64,000 nt of DNA from positions 247,773 through 311,772 of the forward strand of contig NZ_WJBI01000001.1 of assembly GCF_020804225.1 (NCBI RefSeq), written 5' to 3'. The notes under the pieces are model-generated. The model made no database searches and had not been told where the DNA came from. It saw only the letters and a program-made list of their open reading frames with translations. Position 1 is the first letter of the stretch, and each line of letters begins with the position of its first letter. Source of the stretch: Methanosarcina sp. DH2. Its GTDB lineage: Archaea; Halobacteriota; Methanosarcinia; Methanosarcinales; Methanosarcinaceae. Both the position numbers and the translations under genes were made by a program. Shown here piece by piece: positions 37,469 to 46,445 of this stretch.

Positions 37469-38563
37469 TTACTTCTGGATTATTACCGTGAGGATATCTT
37501 CATCCTGCATAGTGTGGTCAAGCCCTACTCTCTGCCCTGGGTGTTTTGCAGACGGACCCCAGATCTGTGCATAACGGAACTTCCTGCGGAAATCGCGGTG
37601 CAGGCGGTCGCAAATCTGGCCTATGTTTGTCCCGCTCATAACTATAAGGGGCTCTTCCATATCTGCTGGCTCTCCCTGAGGCTTAAGGTAGACCCTAATA
37701 AAGCCCAAACAGTCGTAAATAGCGTCCTTGAGAGCCTCGATATTGGTACCTTTATGGGCTGAGATAAAAATTGAGTTCGGGTACATTTTCCGGCATTCTT
37801 CTATTAGCTGAGGATATCCAAGGTCCACTTTATTGACCACGATCAAAGAGCTGACATAACTCCGGTTGTCCAGGACTACATCGATAAGCTGGTCCACAGT
37901 GATATTTTCCCTAATAAGGACGTGGGCATTGTGAATTTTATATTCGTCCAGCACGGCTTTGATGGTCTCTTCATCGAGGTCAAGATCAACGGTTGAGTTT
38001 ATCTCTACTCCACCCCTGTCCCTTCTCTTGATTGTGACATCAGGTGGGGCCTCATCCACACGGATTCCTGCCTGGTAAAGTTCGTCCATAAGCACTTCAT
38101 AGTGCTTTGGCTGGAAAACATCGAGCAGAAAGATAACCATATCGGAGTTTCTTATGACCGAAATTACTTCTTTCCCGCGTCCGCGCCCTGAGGATGCGCC
38201 TTTAACGAGCCCGGGCACGTCAAGGAACTGAATTGTTGCGCCTTTGTGCTCAAGCACGCCAGGCACTACAGTAAGGGTGGTGAATTCGTATGCAGCTACC
38301 TCTGATTTTGCGCCCGTGACTTTATTCAGAAGCGTGGATTTACCTACCGAAGGGAAGCCTACGAGAGTTACGGTACCGTCTCCCGATTTCTTGACCGAGT
38401 AACCATCTCCTCCACTTTTTGAGGAGGCTTTCTTCTCAATTTCGTCCCGCATGCGGGCCATCTTGGCTTTCAGCCTGCCTATGTGGTGAGAAGTTGCCTT
38501 GTTGTAAACGGTCTTTCGAATTTCGTCTTCTACTTCCTGTATTTGCTCCTGTATGCTGCTCAT
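37469..38563 (-). CDS. DRG-family GTPase (Obg-like) with TGS domain
   Basis: A 364-residue member of the developmentally regulated GTP-binding family found in archaea and eukaryotes, thought to act on ribosomes. The N-terminal helical part (1-60) precedes the G domain: GFPSVGKSTLLNKVTG (G1), EFTTLTVVPG (G2), DVPGLVKGASSGRGRG (G3, an Obg-type hallmark), NKVDL (G4), SAHKG (G5). The C-terminal TGS domain ends in the family signature GLDHTMQDEDILTVIIQK. Transcribed alone; a TATA-like GGTATATATATTTC (minus strand, about 38705-38718) lies upstream. Confidence 0.92.
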   Translation of the reverse strand: MSSIQEQIQEVEDEIRKTVYNKATSHHIGRLKAKMARMRDEIEKKASSKSGGDGYSVKKSGDGTVTLVGFPSVGKSTLLNKVTGAKSEVAAYEFTTLTVVPGVLEHKGATIQFLDVPGLVKGASSGRGRGKEVISVIRNSDMVIFLLDVFQPKHYEVLMDELYQAGIRVDEAPPDVTIKRRDRGGVEINSTVDLDLDEETIKAVLDEYKIHNAHVLIRENITVDQLIDVVLDNRSYVSSLIVVNKVDLGYPQLIEECRKMYPNSIFISAHKGTNIEALKDAIYDCLGFIRVYLKPQGEPADMEEPLIVMSGTNIGQICDRLHRDFRRKFRYAQIWGPSAKHPGQRVGLDHTMQDEDILTVIIQK

Positions 38564-38805
38564 CTGGAACCTGCCGACTTCGGGACTGAAGAAATGATTT
38601 TCATATTATTTGAAAAAAGAAACCGTATCCATCCGGTCTCTACAAACCTTTTTTGATCCAAAACAGATCCGTTATCTGGATATTTTATCCTGAATAGTTG
38701 GATGAAATATATATACCTATGGAATGATTTCATTACCCTGAACGACTTCACTGAGATGGACCGATTCTATTCTAAGAAATGATTTTGCTGACTTATCTTG
38801 AAGTC

Positions 38806-38847
38806 GTGAGATATGCTTTATAATTTGTGAGATATGCGTTATAATTT
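38806..38847 (+). repeat. Two tandem copies of a 21-bp unit
   Basis: gtgagatatgc[t/g]ttataattt plus one base, at 38806-38826 and 38827-38847, in the 3' flank of the moeA-type gene. The remaining spacer 38564-38923 holds the GTPase promoter and no gene. Confidence 0.8.
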
Positions 38848-38923
38848 ATATCTCTTAATAAGTATAATAATATTTAAACCTTATTGATTCGACATATTCA
38901 GGCTAATATCCAGATCATGCGCT

Positions 38924-40879
38924 TTACTCAAAAGGTAATATCTCCCCGGTTCTCTCATATATCTGCAGTCCTGCCGGAAGTCTTGAGGCAAATTCTGCAG
39001 AACTAAGAGTTTGAAGGAATTTTTTGACTTCTGGAGTATCCAGAACCTCTTTTCGAATCAAGAAATCATACTCTTCTTCTGCGAGTTTTATGAATTTCAG
39101 GTCATTATTTCTTTCTGCACAATTCCTTATGCCCACTCCAGCATCCGCTTTTCCTGAAAGAACAGCCTCACAGACAGCAACTTCAGATTTCGCTCCGGAA
39201 ACGTACCCTTGTATTGAGTCCGCAAATTCTTTTTTGCTAATTCCATTTTTAGCTGCGAACTCTGAAATTTTCAGCTCAAGAAGAGCCCTTGTACCCGAAC
39301 CCCTGTTCCGGTTGATCAGACGTTTACCTGGTAGATCTTTAAGTCCGGAAACCGGGATTTTGTGCCCTACAAGGAGCCCCATTTCCCTCCTGTACCCTTT
39401 GAAAAGTACAACGCCTGCAAGCCTCATTGCCTCTATTGTGGGGACATTATATAGGAGTTCATTCGGGAGGGTGCCATCCTGCCCTTCTGTACTCCTGGAG
39501 GGCATGTTCACGCCTGCAATATCTGTGGTCTTTGCGGCGATTGCACTGAAACCCCCGGTTGAGCTGGTGTAAAGTGTCCTGAACCGAAGCCCGCTGAGGT
39601 CTTCCAGAACGTCAAGTCCGGGGCAGAAACCTCCTGCTATAAGCAAATCCGGCTTTTCAACCTCGCCAAAAAGGGTTACTTCCACTGAAGTTCCTGCTTC
39701 TATAAATTCTGTTTCCGGCGGGATTTCTATAAAGCCGTCTGCTCCGGAAAGAGAGGTTATGGCGCCTGAGCCCCGGTCTGCAGGATAAACCATTCCCCTC
39801 ACTATTCCTACGGGAAGAAGCTGTTGCCTCCCTTCAGAACGGAGATCTGTACCCATTATTCCGTTTTCCGTTTTTCTGACTCCTGCCTCTGCTCCCAGGG
39901 ATTTTCTCAGAAGAGATGCCACAAATTCGTTGAAGATCATTAAAGCAGATGTGGGGTTTCCGGGAAGCCCTATAATAGGGATACCTTTTATGACGCCAAT
40001 AACCACTGGTTTTCCAGGCTTTATGTTGATCCCGTGAGCAAGGGTCTCTCCTGTCTCGTCTATTAACCGATACATCACATCCCCTGCCCCGGAAGACGTG
40101 CTGCCCGAAGTCAGGACAAGGGCACACTCAGAAACCGCAGTTTCAAGTGCCTTTCTCATCTCCTTTTCGTCGTCCTTTACAACTCCATAAAGCAGCGGAA
40201 AAGCTCCGCATTCCTGGACTCCTGCGTACAGAGTGTAAGAGTTTGCGTCATATACTTTCCCCGAAGTCAGTATCTCACCCGGACGGACGAGTTCGTCTCC
40301 AGTCGAAATTATCCCAACAGGCAACCTGAGTACGGGAATTTCTTTTTTTCCTACGGAAGCCAGGACTCCGATTTCTCTTGTGCCCAGCCTCCTTCCCCTG
40401 CGCAACACCCTTTCTCCTTTAAGGATGTCAGAGCCTGCTTTCATGATATTCTCACCCACGGTTACAGGCCTGAAGACAAATGCTGTTCCTTTTTCTTCAG
40501 AGGTATACTCGACCATGACCACAGCATCAGCTCCCTCGGGAATCGGGGCTCCTGTCGCGATCTCCACAGCTTCCCCTGTCGCGATTGTGAATTTCGCATC
40601 CGAACCTGCGGGGATATTTCCAAGTAGTCCCAGCTTTACAGGCTCTGTCTCACTGCAGGCGTAAGTATCTTCTGCCCTGACTGCATAGCCGTCCATCACA
40701 GATCTCGCGAAAGGTGGGACATTAATTTCGGTGACTATATCCTCTGCAAGGATCTTTCCGTAAGCATTTTCAAGGGTTGAGCTTTCTTTTTCAGGACGGA
40801 CCTGAAGGCTGTTTATTATTCTCCGCGCCTCCTCCACAGAGACAAGTTCCCGAAATTCTTTTCGTTTCATGAGAATCAA
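38924..40879 (-). CDS. moeA: MoeA-type molybdenum insertase fused to a periplasmic-binding-like domain
   Basis: A 651-residue fusion. Residues 1-405 are MoeA, which inserts molybdate or tungstate into adenylylated molybdopterin: PPFARSVMDGYAVRA, GEAVEIATGAPIPEGADAVV, ISTGDELV, SGSTSSGAGDVMY, KPGKPVVIGVIKG and GLPGNPTSAL. Residues about 425-640 match the substrate-binding domain seen after MoeA in several archaea (LIAGGFCPGLD, DLPGKRLINRNRGSGTRALLE, AVLSGKADAGVGI), related to molybdate-binding and LysR-type effector domains. The added domain may sense or deliver oxyanion. ATG 40870 (MKRKEFREL) is an equally good start. Methanogens need Mo/W for formylmethanofuran dehydrogenase. Confidence 0.9.
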   Translation of the reverse strand: MILMKRKEFRELVSVEEARRIINSLQVRPEKESSTLENAYGKILAEDIVTEINVPPFARSVMDGYAVRAEDTYACSETEPVKLGLLGNIPAGSDAKFTIATGEAVEIATGAPIPEGADAVVMVEYTSEEKGTAFVFRPVTVGENIMKAGSDILKGERVLRRGRRLGTREIGVLASVGKKEIPVLRLPVGIISTGDELVRPGEILTSGKVYDANSYTLYAGVQECGAFPLLYGVVKDDEKEMRKALETAVSECALVLTSGSTSSGAGDVMYRLIDETGETLAHGINIKPGKPVVIGVIKGIPIIGLPGNPTSALMIFNEFVASLLRKSLGAEAGVRKTENGIMGTDLRSEGRQQLLPVGIVRGMVYPADRGSGAITSLSGADGFIEIPPETEFIEAGTSVEVTLFGEVEKPDLLIAGGFCPGLDVLEDLSGLRFRTLYTSSTGGFSAIAAKTTDIAGVNMPSRSTEGQDGTLPNELLYNVPTIEAMRLAGVVLFKGYRREMGLLVGHKIPVSGLKDLPGKRLINRNRGSGTRALLELKISEFAAKNGISKKEFADSIQGYVSGAKSEVAVCEAVLSGKADAGVGIRNCAERNNDLKFIKLAEEEYDFLIRKEVLDTPEVKKFLQTLSSAEFASRLPAGLQIYERTGEILPFE

Positions 40880-41029
40880 ATCCGAAGTCTTATCGGTTTT
40901 CAGTTGGATTTTTTACCTTAATAGGATTTCTTGGTACACATCAATCTGTCGTTGCATGCTTAATTGCTCTTGCAGCTAAAAAGTTCTGGCTCTTAAGGAT
41001 AAGGTGTAGGACGGTTGAAAAGAATAGCT

Positions 41030-41107
41030 GAAAATATCGACTGAAATTATTGAGAAAATATCGACTGAAGTTATTGAACGAAAAATAGATGAAAATATTG
41101 GCTGAAA
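41030..41107 (+). repeat. Imperfect tandem repeat, 23-bp spacing
   Basis: gaaaatatcgactgaaattatt recurs at 41030 and 41053 with a diverged copy at 41091. It lies about 106 bp beyond the ilvE stop. A small stem (41149-41164, GCGGG/CCCGC) closer to ilvE could be a weak terminator. Nothing else is seen in 40880-41212. Confidence 0.6.
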
Positions 41108-41212
41108 AAGATCCTCGTCGAAAAAGTCCTTGTCGAAAAAAGATTCTGGCGGGAAAACTCCCGCAGTTTTTGCTTTTATCTTCAGAGTCCCTCTCTGTTG
41201 TTGAGTAGCTCT

Positions 41213-42097
41213 TTATTTATAAATGGGTGTTCCAGTGGTCTTGGTTATTCTATCAAAGGCTTCAACCATTTTCATTGTAAGGGATCCCGGTTTGCCTGTA
41301 CCTATGAGTCTTCCGTCAAGTTTGGTAACGGGAGCAGACTCGGCTGCAGTTCCGGTGACAAAGATTTCATCTGCTGTATAGAGGTCAAACAGGCCGAGAT
41401 TTGATTCGATGACTTTGTATCCCATATCGTCCAGAAGCTCGATGGCTGTAGCTCTTGTGATGCCCTTCAGGTTGCTTATTGTGTGTGGGGTAAAGACCTG
41501 GTTGTTTTTGACGATAAAGATATTGTCTCCCGAGCCTTCGCACACAAAGCCGTTCTGGTCAAGGAAGACGGCTTCGTCTCCTCCTTTCTCATTGGCTTCA
41601 ATCTTTGCAAGGATATTGTTGAGATAGTTCAGGGACTTGATGTTAGGGGACAGGGCATCAGGCGCGTTTCTGCGGACACAGACACTGACTCCTGTGAGCC
41701 CGACTTCATAAAGGTCACCGTACATGGCTCCCCATCCCTGAGCGATAACAACAATAGTTGGCTTTTCACACTTGCGGGGGTCAAGCCCGAGGTCGCCGAT
41801 CCCTCTTGACACGATAGGGCGGATGTAAGCGTCTTTAAGGTCGTTTTTCCTGAGAGTCTCAAGGATTATCTCGGACATTTCTTCCCTTGTGATAGGTATG
41901 TCCATTGCAATTGCTTTTGCTGAGTCATAAAGCCTGTCAACGTGTTCCTTTAATTTAAAAACACGCCCGTTATATGCCCTTATGCCTTCGAACACGCCGT
42001 CTCCATAGAGGAAGCCGTGGTCATAAACCGAAACCTTGGCTTCGGCTTTCGGGACAAATTTCCCGTCTAAATAAATCAGTAACTCACTCATTTGCAA
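41213..42097 (-). CDS. ilvE: Branched-chain amino acid aminotransferase
   Basis: A 294-residue fold-type IV PLP enzyme making valine, leucine and isoleucine from their 2-oxo acids. Family signatures: [34 protein letters not shown], the PLP-lysine region [19 protein letters not shown] (Lys near 160), EGSGDNIF and [26 protein letters not shown] (ATG 42091) is probably the true start, as in close relatives. Monocistronic; the upstream spacer 42098-42437 also serves the divergent tRNA-Arg. Confidence 0.93.
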   Translation of the reverse strand: MQMSELLIYLDGKFVPKAEAKVSVYDHGFLYGDGVFEGIRAYNGRVFKLKEHVDRLYDSAKAIAMDIPITREEMSEIILETLRKNDLKDAYIRPIVSRGIGDLGLDPRKCEKPTIVVIAQGWGAMYGDLYEVGLTGVSVCVRRNAPDALSPNIKSLNYLNNILAKIEANEKGGDEAVFLDQNGFVCEGSGDNIFIVKNNQVFTPHTISNLKGITRATAIELLDDMGYKVIESNLGLFDLYTADEIFVTGTAAESAPVTKLDGRLIGTGKPGSLTMKMVEAFDRITKTTGTPIYK

Positions 42098-42437
42098 ATC
42101 ATCCTTTTTGGTTTTTATTACCTATAGGTATTTAACTGGAGCTTTCGGCCCAGTACAATCTTTAACCTACAAGCCAGTAGCCCATTTAACTTTTTCACTC
42201 TTTAGCAGTATGTAAACTCTATGCAAAGCTCTTAAAGGAACTTAGAACTCCGGGAGAGTCACCATACTGAGGTTCTTAAGAAACATTCCAATTAAAGCGG
42301 GTAGATACTGAATATATATTACAATTCCGCTTCCACATAAATATTTTAAGATTTTATACCGCTCGAATTAACACGTTCATACAAAAGGCTTTTATTCTAG
42401 AAGGCGCATTTCGTATTCCGCAGTAGAAAAGCAAACA

Positions 42438-42512
42438 GGGCTCGTGGCTTAGCCAGGATATAGCGCTGGGCTTCTAACCCAGACGTCGGGGGTTCAAATC
42501 CCTTCGAGCCCG
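42438..42512 (+). tRNA. tRNA-Arg (anticodon UCU)
   Basis: Acceptor GGGCTCG pairs with CGAGCCC. Anticodon arm CTGGG-CTTCTAA-CCCAG gives anticodon TCT; T arm GGGGGTTCAAATCCC. No intron and no encoded CCA. Very similar to the tRNA-Arg at 50251. Confidence 0.93.
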
Positions 42513-42771
42513 CTTTATTCCTTTTGATTACTTTTGGTTAATCCTGAGTAAATAAACCTCAACTTTTTTCCTGGTTTTTCTTTCTTCCTGATGTTTTTAT
42601 GCTTTTATTGAAACTCTCACTCGTTTTTAATTCTATTTTTCTTTTTTTGACAACAGGTTTCCATTATCGCTGGAGCTTTTTACGGAAACTTGCGTTACAA
42701 GACTTTTAATATAGCAGAAATTTAAAAACAGGTTTGAAAGTTGAAAAAATTGAAATTAAATAAAAATAGAA

Positions 42772-42824
42772 ATCAAATAAAAAAGCAGTCTACCGGGGTG
42801 CTGAATACATGGAAATACCCGGTA
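42772..42824 (-). terminator. Terminator of the pspC-type gene
   Basis: On the minus strand TACCGGG (42818-42824) pairs with CCCGGTA (42791-42797) across a 20-nt loop and is followed by GACTGCTTTTTT. The rest of 42513-42901 shows no gene. Confidence 0.5.
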
Positions 42825-42901
42825 TAATCTCTCACAAGCCCTATCTCGTTCACTGATTTGGGATCTTCTTTTCTCTAACTGTGACCTCTGGGTTTCGGGT
42901 A

Positions 42902-43432
42902 TTATTTGACGCTATCTTCCTGGGGCATGATTATTGTCAGAATAATGTATATAACGATCCCTATCCCGTCTAGCAGAGCAAGGAGGACAAAGCCAAGTCT
43001 TACAAGGGTTGGGTCAATCCCGAAGTATTTCCCGAGCCCACCGCAGACTCCAAAGAGCATACGATTAGTTTTACTTCTTGTCAGGCGCTTTTCCTTTTTA
43101 TAAACCGTGCTTTTCTCTTCTCGGGTTTCTTCCCCGATTCCTATCCCTATACCTATTCTAGCTTCTTCTCCTGCTCCTTCCATTGTTTTCTCAGGCTTTT
43201 CCCATGATTTCTCTGTATAGCCGGTTTCAACTTTTCCTGAAATATTGAAGTCACTTGCCTTTGGTTCTTTTCTTTCCTGGTATACAGGATCTATGGTGGT
43301 GCCTTTTTCTTCCATTGTTTTCTCAGGTTTTTCCCATGATTTCTCTGTATAGCCAGTTTCAAGTTCTCCTGGGGCCTTGAAATTGCTCTCTTTCGGTTCT
43401 TTTTTTTCCTGGAAGTCTGGATTTTCCTGCAT
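42902..43432 (-). CDS. PspC-domain membrane protein with duplicated N-terminus
   Basis: A 176-residue protein. Residues about 118-172 form a PspC domain (NRMLFGVCGGLGKYFGIDPTLVRLGFVLLALL and a second helical half), which in bacteria is linked to envelope stress. Residues 10-85 are hydrophilic and contain a duplicated module: KEPKESNF...ETGYTEKSWEKPEKTMEE and KEPKASDF...ETGYTEKSWEKPEKTMEG. A short IGIGIGIGEE run joins them to the domain. The cytoplasmic tail is probably disordered; its partner is unknown. Confidence 0.8.
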   Translation of the reverse strand: MQENPDFQEKKEPKESNFKAPGELETGYTEKSWEKPEKTMEEKGTTIDPVYQERKEPKASDFNISGKVETGYTEKSWEKPEKTMEGAGEEARIGIGIGIGEETREEKSTVYKKEKRLTRSKTNRMLFGVCGGLGKYFGIDPTLVRLGFVLLALLDGIGIVIYIILTIIMPQEDSVK

Positions 43433-43539
43433 GTTGATTATTCTATCTATAAGGATTTATATTTCTGGTATCTATCTTACTCTTTTTATTATTTTTTCTT
43501 TGATTTCTGCCTGATTTCTTCCTGTTATCTATCTTCCTT

Positions 43540-44907
43540 TCAATGGCATTCCGTGCAGCTGCATTTCTGACCCCTGCGGAAGATTCCGTATAACATTAGA
43601 GGGAGCAGGAAGACCGCAAAACCGATCTTAATGCTTTCAGGAAGCAGTTCTCCTGCGCTTCCAAGGGTTGCAGTTGCGCTTATTCCCAGCTTAAGGTAAA
43701 GCCAGTCGAGAAGGATTCCCGCTCCAAGTGCGCAGATAGAGATTACTCCCAGATAAAGGGCTGCGGAACGTTTTCCAAGAAACCGGGCGACCATAGTTAT
43801 GGTTGCCGCATTGGTTGCAGGCCCTGCAAGAAGGAAAACAAAAGCCGTTCCAGGGCTCATTCCTTTGGCTACGAGGCTTGCGGCAAGAGGAGTCGAGGCT
43901 GTAGCGCAGATGTAAAGTGGAATGCCCACTACAAGCATGACCAGCATTGACCCGATCCCCCCTCCAAGGTATTCCTGGATCAGGGTTTCGGGAACGGCAT
44001 AGGAAATTATCCCTGCAAACAGAATCCCGATTAGCATCCACTTTGAAATGTCTCCGGGAAGCTCTATGTAGGCGTATGTCAAACTGTCCAGGAACTTTTC
44101 TTTTACGGATTTTTTGAGCTTCCCGGCAGGCAATGTTTCATTTTTCTCCTGCTCACAGTGCCCGCAGCCGCATGAGGTGGCTTTGTTTTCAGGCATGCAC
44201 ATTGTGGGTGAAAGTATGAGAGATCGGGCTCCTTCTCCAGATCCAGTCTTCAATTGCATGGGTCGGACTTTTAAGGGTACTGTATTTATGGCAGAATATT
44301 CCTTTTTTTCTATTCCTGGCATCTCATTTGTACTGCAGTTACAGGGAGGGGAGTTGCATTTGTTTCCGGCTGCCGATACTCCCACAAGAGCTGAGGCTGC
44401 AAGGATTTCTGCTTTTTTCCCGGTTTTTCCCTGTTTTTTGCTCTCTTTTTTTTCCGGCTCTTCTCCTATCAGCAGGTTGTCTGCGAGCCCTGCAAGAATT
44501 GCAGTTGCAAGGGTTGCAAGTGGACGAAAAACAGTCATTAAGGGGTCAAGTAGAGCGTAGGTGATTACAATAGAGTCCACTCCGGTCTGAGGAGTTGAGA
44601 TCAGGAAGGATAGAGTTGCACCTCTATTTGCCCCCCTTTTCCTTATAGACATGGCTGCGGGGATCACTCCGCACGAGCAAAGGGGAAGGGGAAGTCCTGC
44701 AAGGGAGGCATTGACTACAGAACGGACTTTTCCTGCTGATGTTCCAAGATAGTCTACAATTTTCTGGTCCGGAACAAGGGTATTGAGGATTCCGGCGATC
44801 CCGAAACCAAAAATTAGGTAAGGGGCAGCTTCTACAAAGATTTCCCAGGAGGAGAGCAGGATACCCAAAAGAAGGGCAGGAAAAGGGCTGAAGATTTCAG
44901 AAATCAC
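43540..44907 (-). CDS. Metal efflux permease, SO_0444/DUF318 family
   Basis: A 455-residue permease with two groups of four helices joined by a long loop. The family signature LPLCSCGVIPAAMSIRKRG followed by GATLSFLISTPQTGVDSI is clear, and the second half has CATASTPLAASLVAKGMSPG. The loop (about 165-275) carries the Cys-rich patches CNSPPCNCS and SCGCGHCEQ, and the C-terminus ends CSCTECH, all likely metal or metalloid ligands. The ArsR-type gene overlaps its start by 4 bp, so export of a soft metal or arsenic species is likely. Which metal cannot be decided. Confidence 0.83.
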   Translation of the reverse strand: MISEIFSPFPALLLGILLSSWEIFVEAAPYLIFGFGIAGILNTLVPDQKIVDYLGTSAGKVRSVVNASLAGLPLPLCSCGVIPAAMSIRKRGANRGATLSFLISTPQTGVDSIVITYALLDPLMTVFRPLATLATAILAGLADNLLIGEEPEKKESKKQGKTGKKAEILAASALVGVSAAGNKCNSPPCNCSTNEMPGIEKKEYSAINTVPLKVRPMQLKTGSGEGARSLILSPTMCMPENKATSCGCGHCEQEKNETLPAGKLKKSVKEKFLDSLTYAYIELPGDISKWMLIGILFAGIISYAVPETLIQEYLGGGIGSMLVMLVVGIPLYICATASTPLAASLVAKGMSPGTAFVFLLAGPATNAATITMVARFLGKRSAALYLGVISICALGAGILLDWLYLKLGISATATLGSAGELLPESIKIGFAVFLLPLMLYGIFRRGQKCSCTECH

Positions 44908-45251
44908 TTTTTCTCCTCCACATGTTCAAGGCACATCTCGATGAGCATGCGTACATGTTCGTCTGCGATATAGTAAACTGTAAATTTTCCTTCCCGCCTG
45001 ACCCTAACAAGGTCAAGCTGCCTGAGGGTCCGAAGCCCATGAGAAACCGCTGATTGTGTGACTTCAAGAGCCTGCTCAAGTTCACAAACGCACATCTCTT
45101 TTTGCCTGAGTAAAAAAAGGATTTTCAGCCTGGTATCCGATTGAAGCGCTTGAAAGACTGCAGACATCCTTTTAATTATTTCTGTGTCCGGAACCTTCTG
45201 TAGCAGGACCTCGATATGCTTAGGGCTCACTCGTTCACACTTATCTTGCAT
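44904..45251 (-). CDS. ArsR/SmtB-family metal-sensing repressor
   Basis: A 115-residue winged-helix repressor. Helix-turn-helix: LEQALEVTQSAVSHGLRTLRQLDLVRVRREGKF. The alpha-3 motif MCVCELEQ is the classic metal site of this family (as ELCVCDL in ArsR), which binds arsenite, cadmium, lead or related ions and releases DNA. A second cysteine pair is possible at Cys5 and Cys107. First gene of a two-gene unit with the permease (ATGA overlap). A perfect 12-2-12 palindrome sits immediately upstream and is its probable operator. Confidence 0.9.
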   Translation of the reverse strand: MQDKCERVSPKHIEVLLQKVPDTEIIKRMSAVFQALQSDTRLKILFLLRQKEMCVCELEQALEVTQSAVSHGLRTLRQLDLVRVRREGKFTVYYIADEHVRMLIEMCLEHVEEKK

Positions 45252-45252
45252 G

Positions 45253-45278
45253 AATATATGAACAACTGTTCATATATT
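45253..45278. promoter_or_regulatory. ArsR/SmtB-type operator, perfect 12-2-12 palindrome
   Basis: Arms AATATATGAACA (45253-45264) and TGTTCATATATT (45267-45278) around AC. TGAACA-N2-TGTTCA is the known core of ArsR/SmtB operators. It lies 2 bp from the repressor start codon, so repressor binding would also block its own gene; the TATA element may lie within the palindrome. Confidence 0.8.
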
Positions 45279-45429
45279 AATCTCTTTCTAAAAACTGCTC
45301 CGGCCTGAAATGGCGAAATGAGGCGAAGAGTAAAAGAGATGTTTTGAGCAGTATCTGGGCACTTTGGGCAGTACTTGATTAATTCGTTATTTTTCGACAA
45401 TACAGCGGCCCTTTAAGGTCCCGATCGGT

Positions 45430-46275
45430 TTAGTTTGGTTTTTTCCACCACATCTTTACCCTTGTGGACCACCCTCTCTGAATAAGGGCCCCGTCATCTT
45501 CCTCTAGCACGTCTTCAAAGTAGTCCCTGAGGATGGCTTCCTGGGTATCGGAGCTTGCATTGTAGTATGACTTGAAATCCTTAACAGCTTCTTCAAGGGT
45601 TGCATACCTGTGGATGTGCTCGAAGGGAAAAACGCTTATGTTCGGGTAGATTCCCATGTCATAGAGCACATTATAGAGAACGTCACACTTAGGGGCTGGC
45701 TGGTACTCACTCCCGTGAAGAAGTGGCCAGAGTTTCCGGGAATGCATGTCCCAGGAAGTTTCCCCTGCAAACCAGTAGAGGTAAACGTACTTCGAAGAAA
45801 CGTCCACCATCTTACGAACCGATGCGCGTATGTCTTTCATGCCCAGGGAGTATGAAGCAAAAACCACGTCATAAGGAGCGGAAATGTCGGATTCAACATC
45901 AACGGCTTCCCAGTCTTTGTGCACACAGTCGATGTTTTCGATTCCGTACTCATTGATGTTGTCCCTCATAACACTCACCATGCCTTCCGAAGGCTCTACA
46001 GCGGTTACATGGGCTACTCGCTGTGCAATCGGAATTGCAAGGGTCCCGGGCCCGGCTCCTATATCGAGAACCCTGGAGTCGGAGGAGAGTTTCATGCCTT
46101 CTATTCTCTTTTCGGTTATTGCCCTTGCCTTATCATCCTGGAACATCCTCCAGAAGCGCCTGGCGTTTTCCTTACTGTACCATATGGTCGCACAATCCAC
46201 ATTCCTGTTTGATTTTAACTGTTTTTCCAACGTCTCTTTCCAGATCTCGTTCCAGTCAATGGCATCTGATTCCAT
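45430..46275 (-). CDS. Class I SAM-dependent methyltransferase
   Basis: A 281-residue methyltransferase. Motif I VLDIGAGPGTLAIPIA (about 70-85), acidic residue in TAVEPSEGM, then DKDWEAVD-like loop and YDVVFASYSLGMKDI. The C-terminal half has a WFAGETSWD segment and a Trp-rich end (VKMWWKKPN). Proteins of this type are common in Methanosarcina but I do not know the substrate. Encoded between the metal operon and the ECF transporter, alone in its transcript. Confidence 0.75.
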   Translation of the reverse strand: MESDAIDWNEIWKETLEKQLKSNRNVDCATIWYSKENARRFWRMFQDDKARAITEKRIEGMKLSSDSRVLDIGAGPGTLAIPIAQRVAHVTAVEPSEGMVSVMRDNINEYGIENIDCVHKDWEAVDVESDISAPYDVVFASYSLGMKDIRASVRKMVDVSSKYVYLYWFAGETSWDMHSRKLWPLLHGSEYQPAPKCDVLYNVLYDMGIYPNISVFPFEHIHRYATLEEAVKDFKSYYNASSDTQEAILRDYFEDVLEEDDGALIQRGWSTRVKMWWKKPN

Positions 46276-46445
46276 GTTTCAACCTCAACCTGCCTCCATC
46301 CCGGAGTTTTCGGTGTTACTAACGTAGTAATAAATGTTATCATATATACTTTGTTGGGATGGTGTTATGCGCCCGTATATTTTCAAATTAATTGTCGAAT
46401 AGCTTTTTTTAGGGCGGGGTGGCCGCACACAATTTTATTCCTTCT

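Noticed and set aside
37376-37762. 128-residue plus-strand frame opposite the DRG GTPase
   Set aside because: Antisense to the conserved TGS domain; the minus-strand gene explains the sequence fully.
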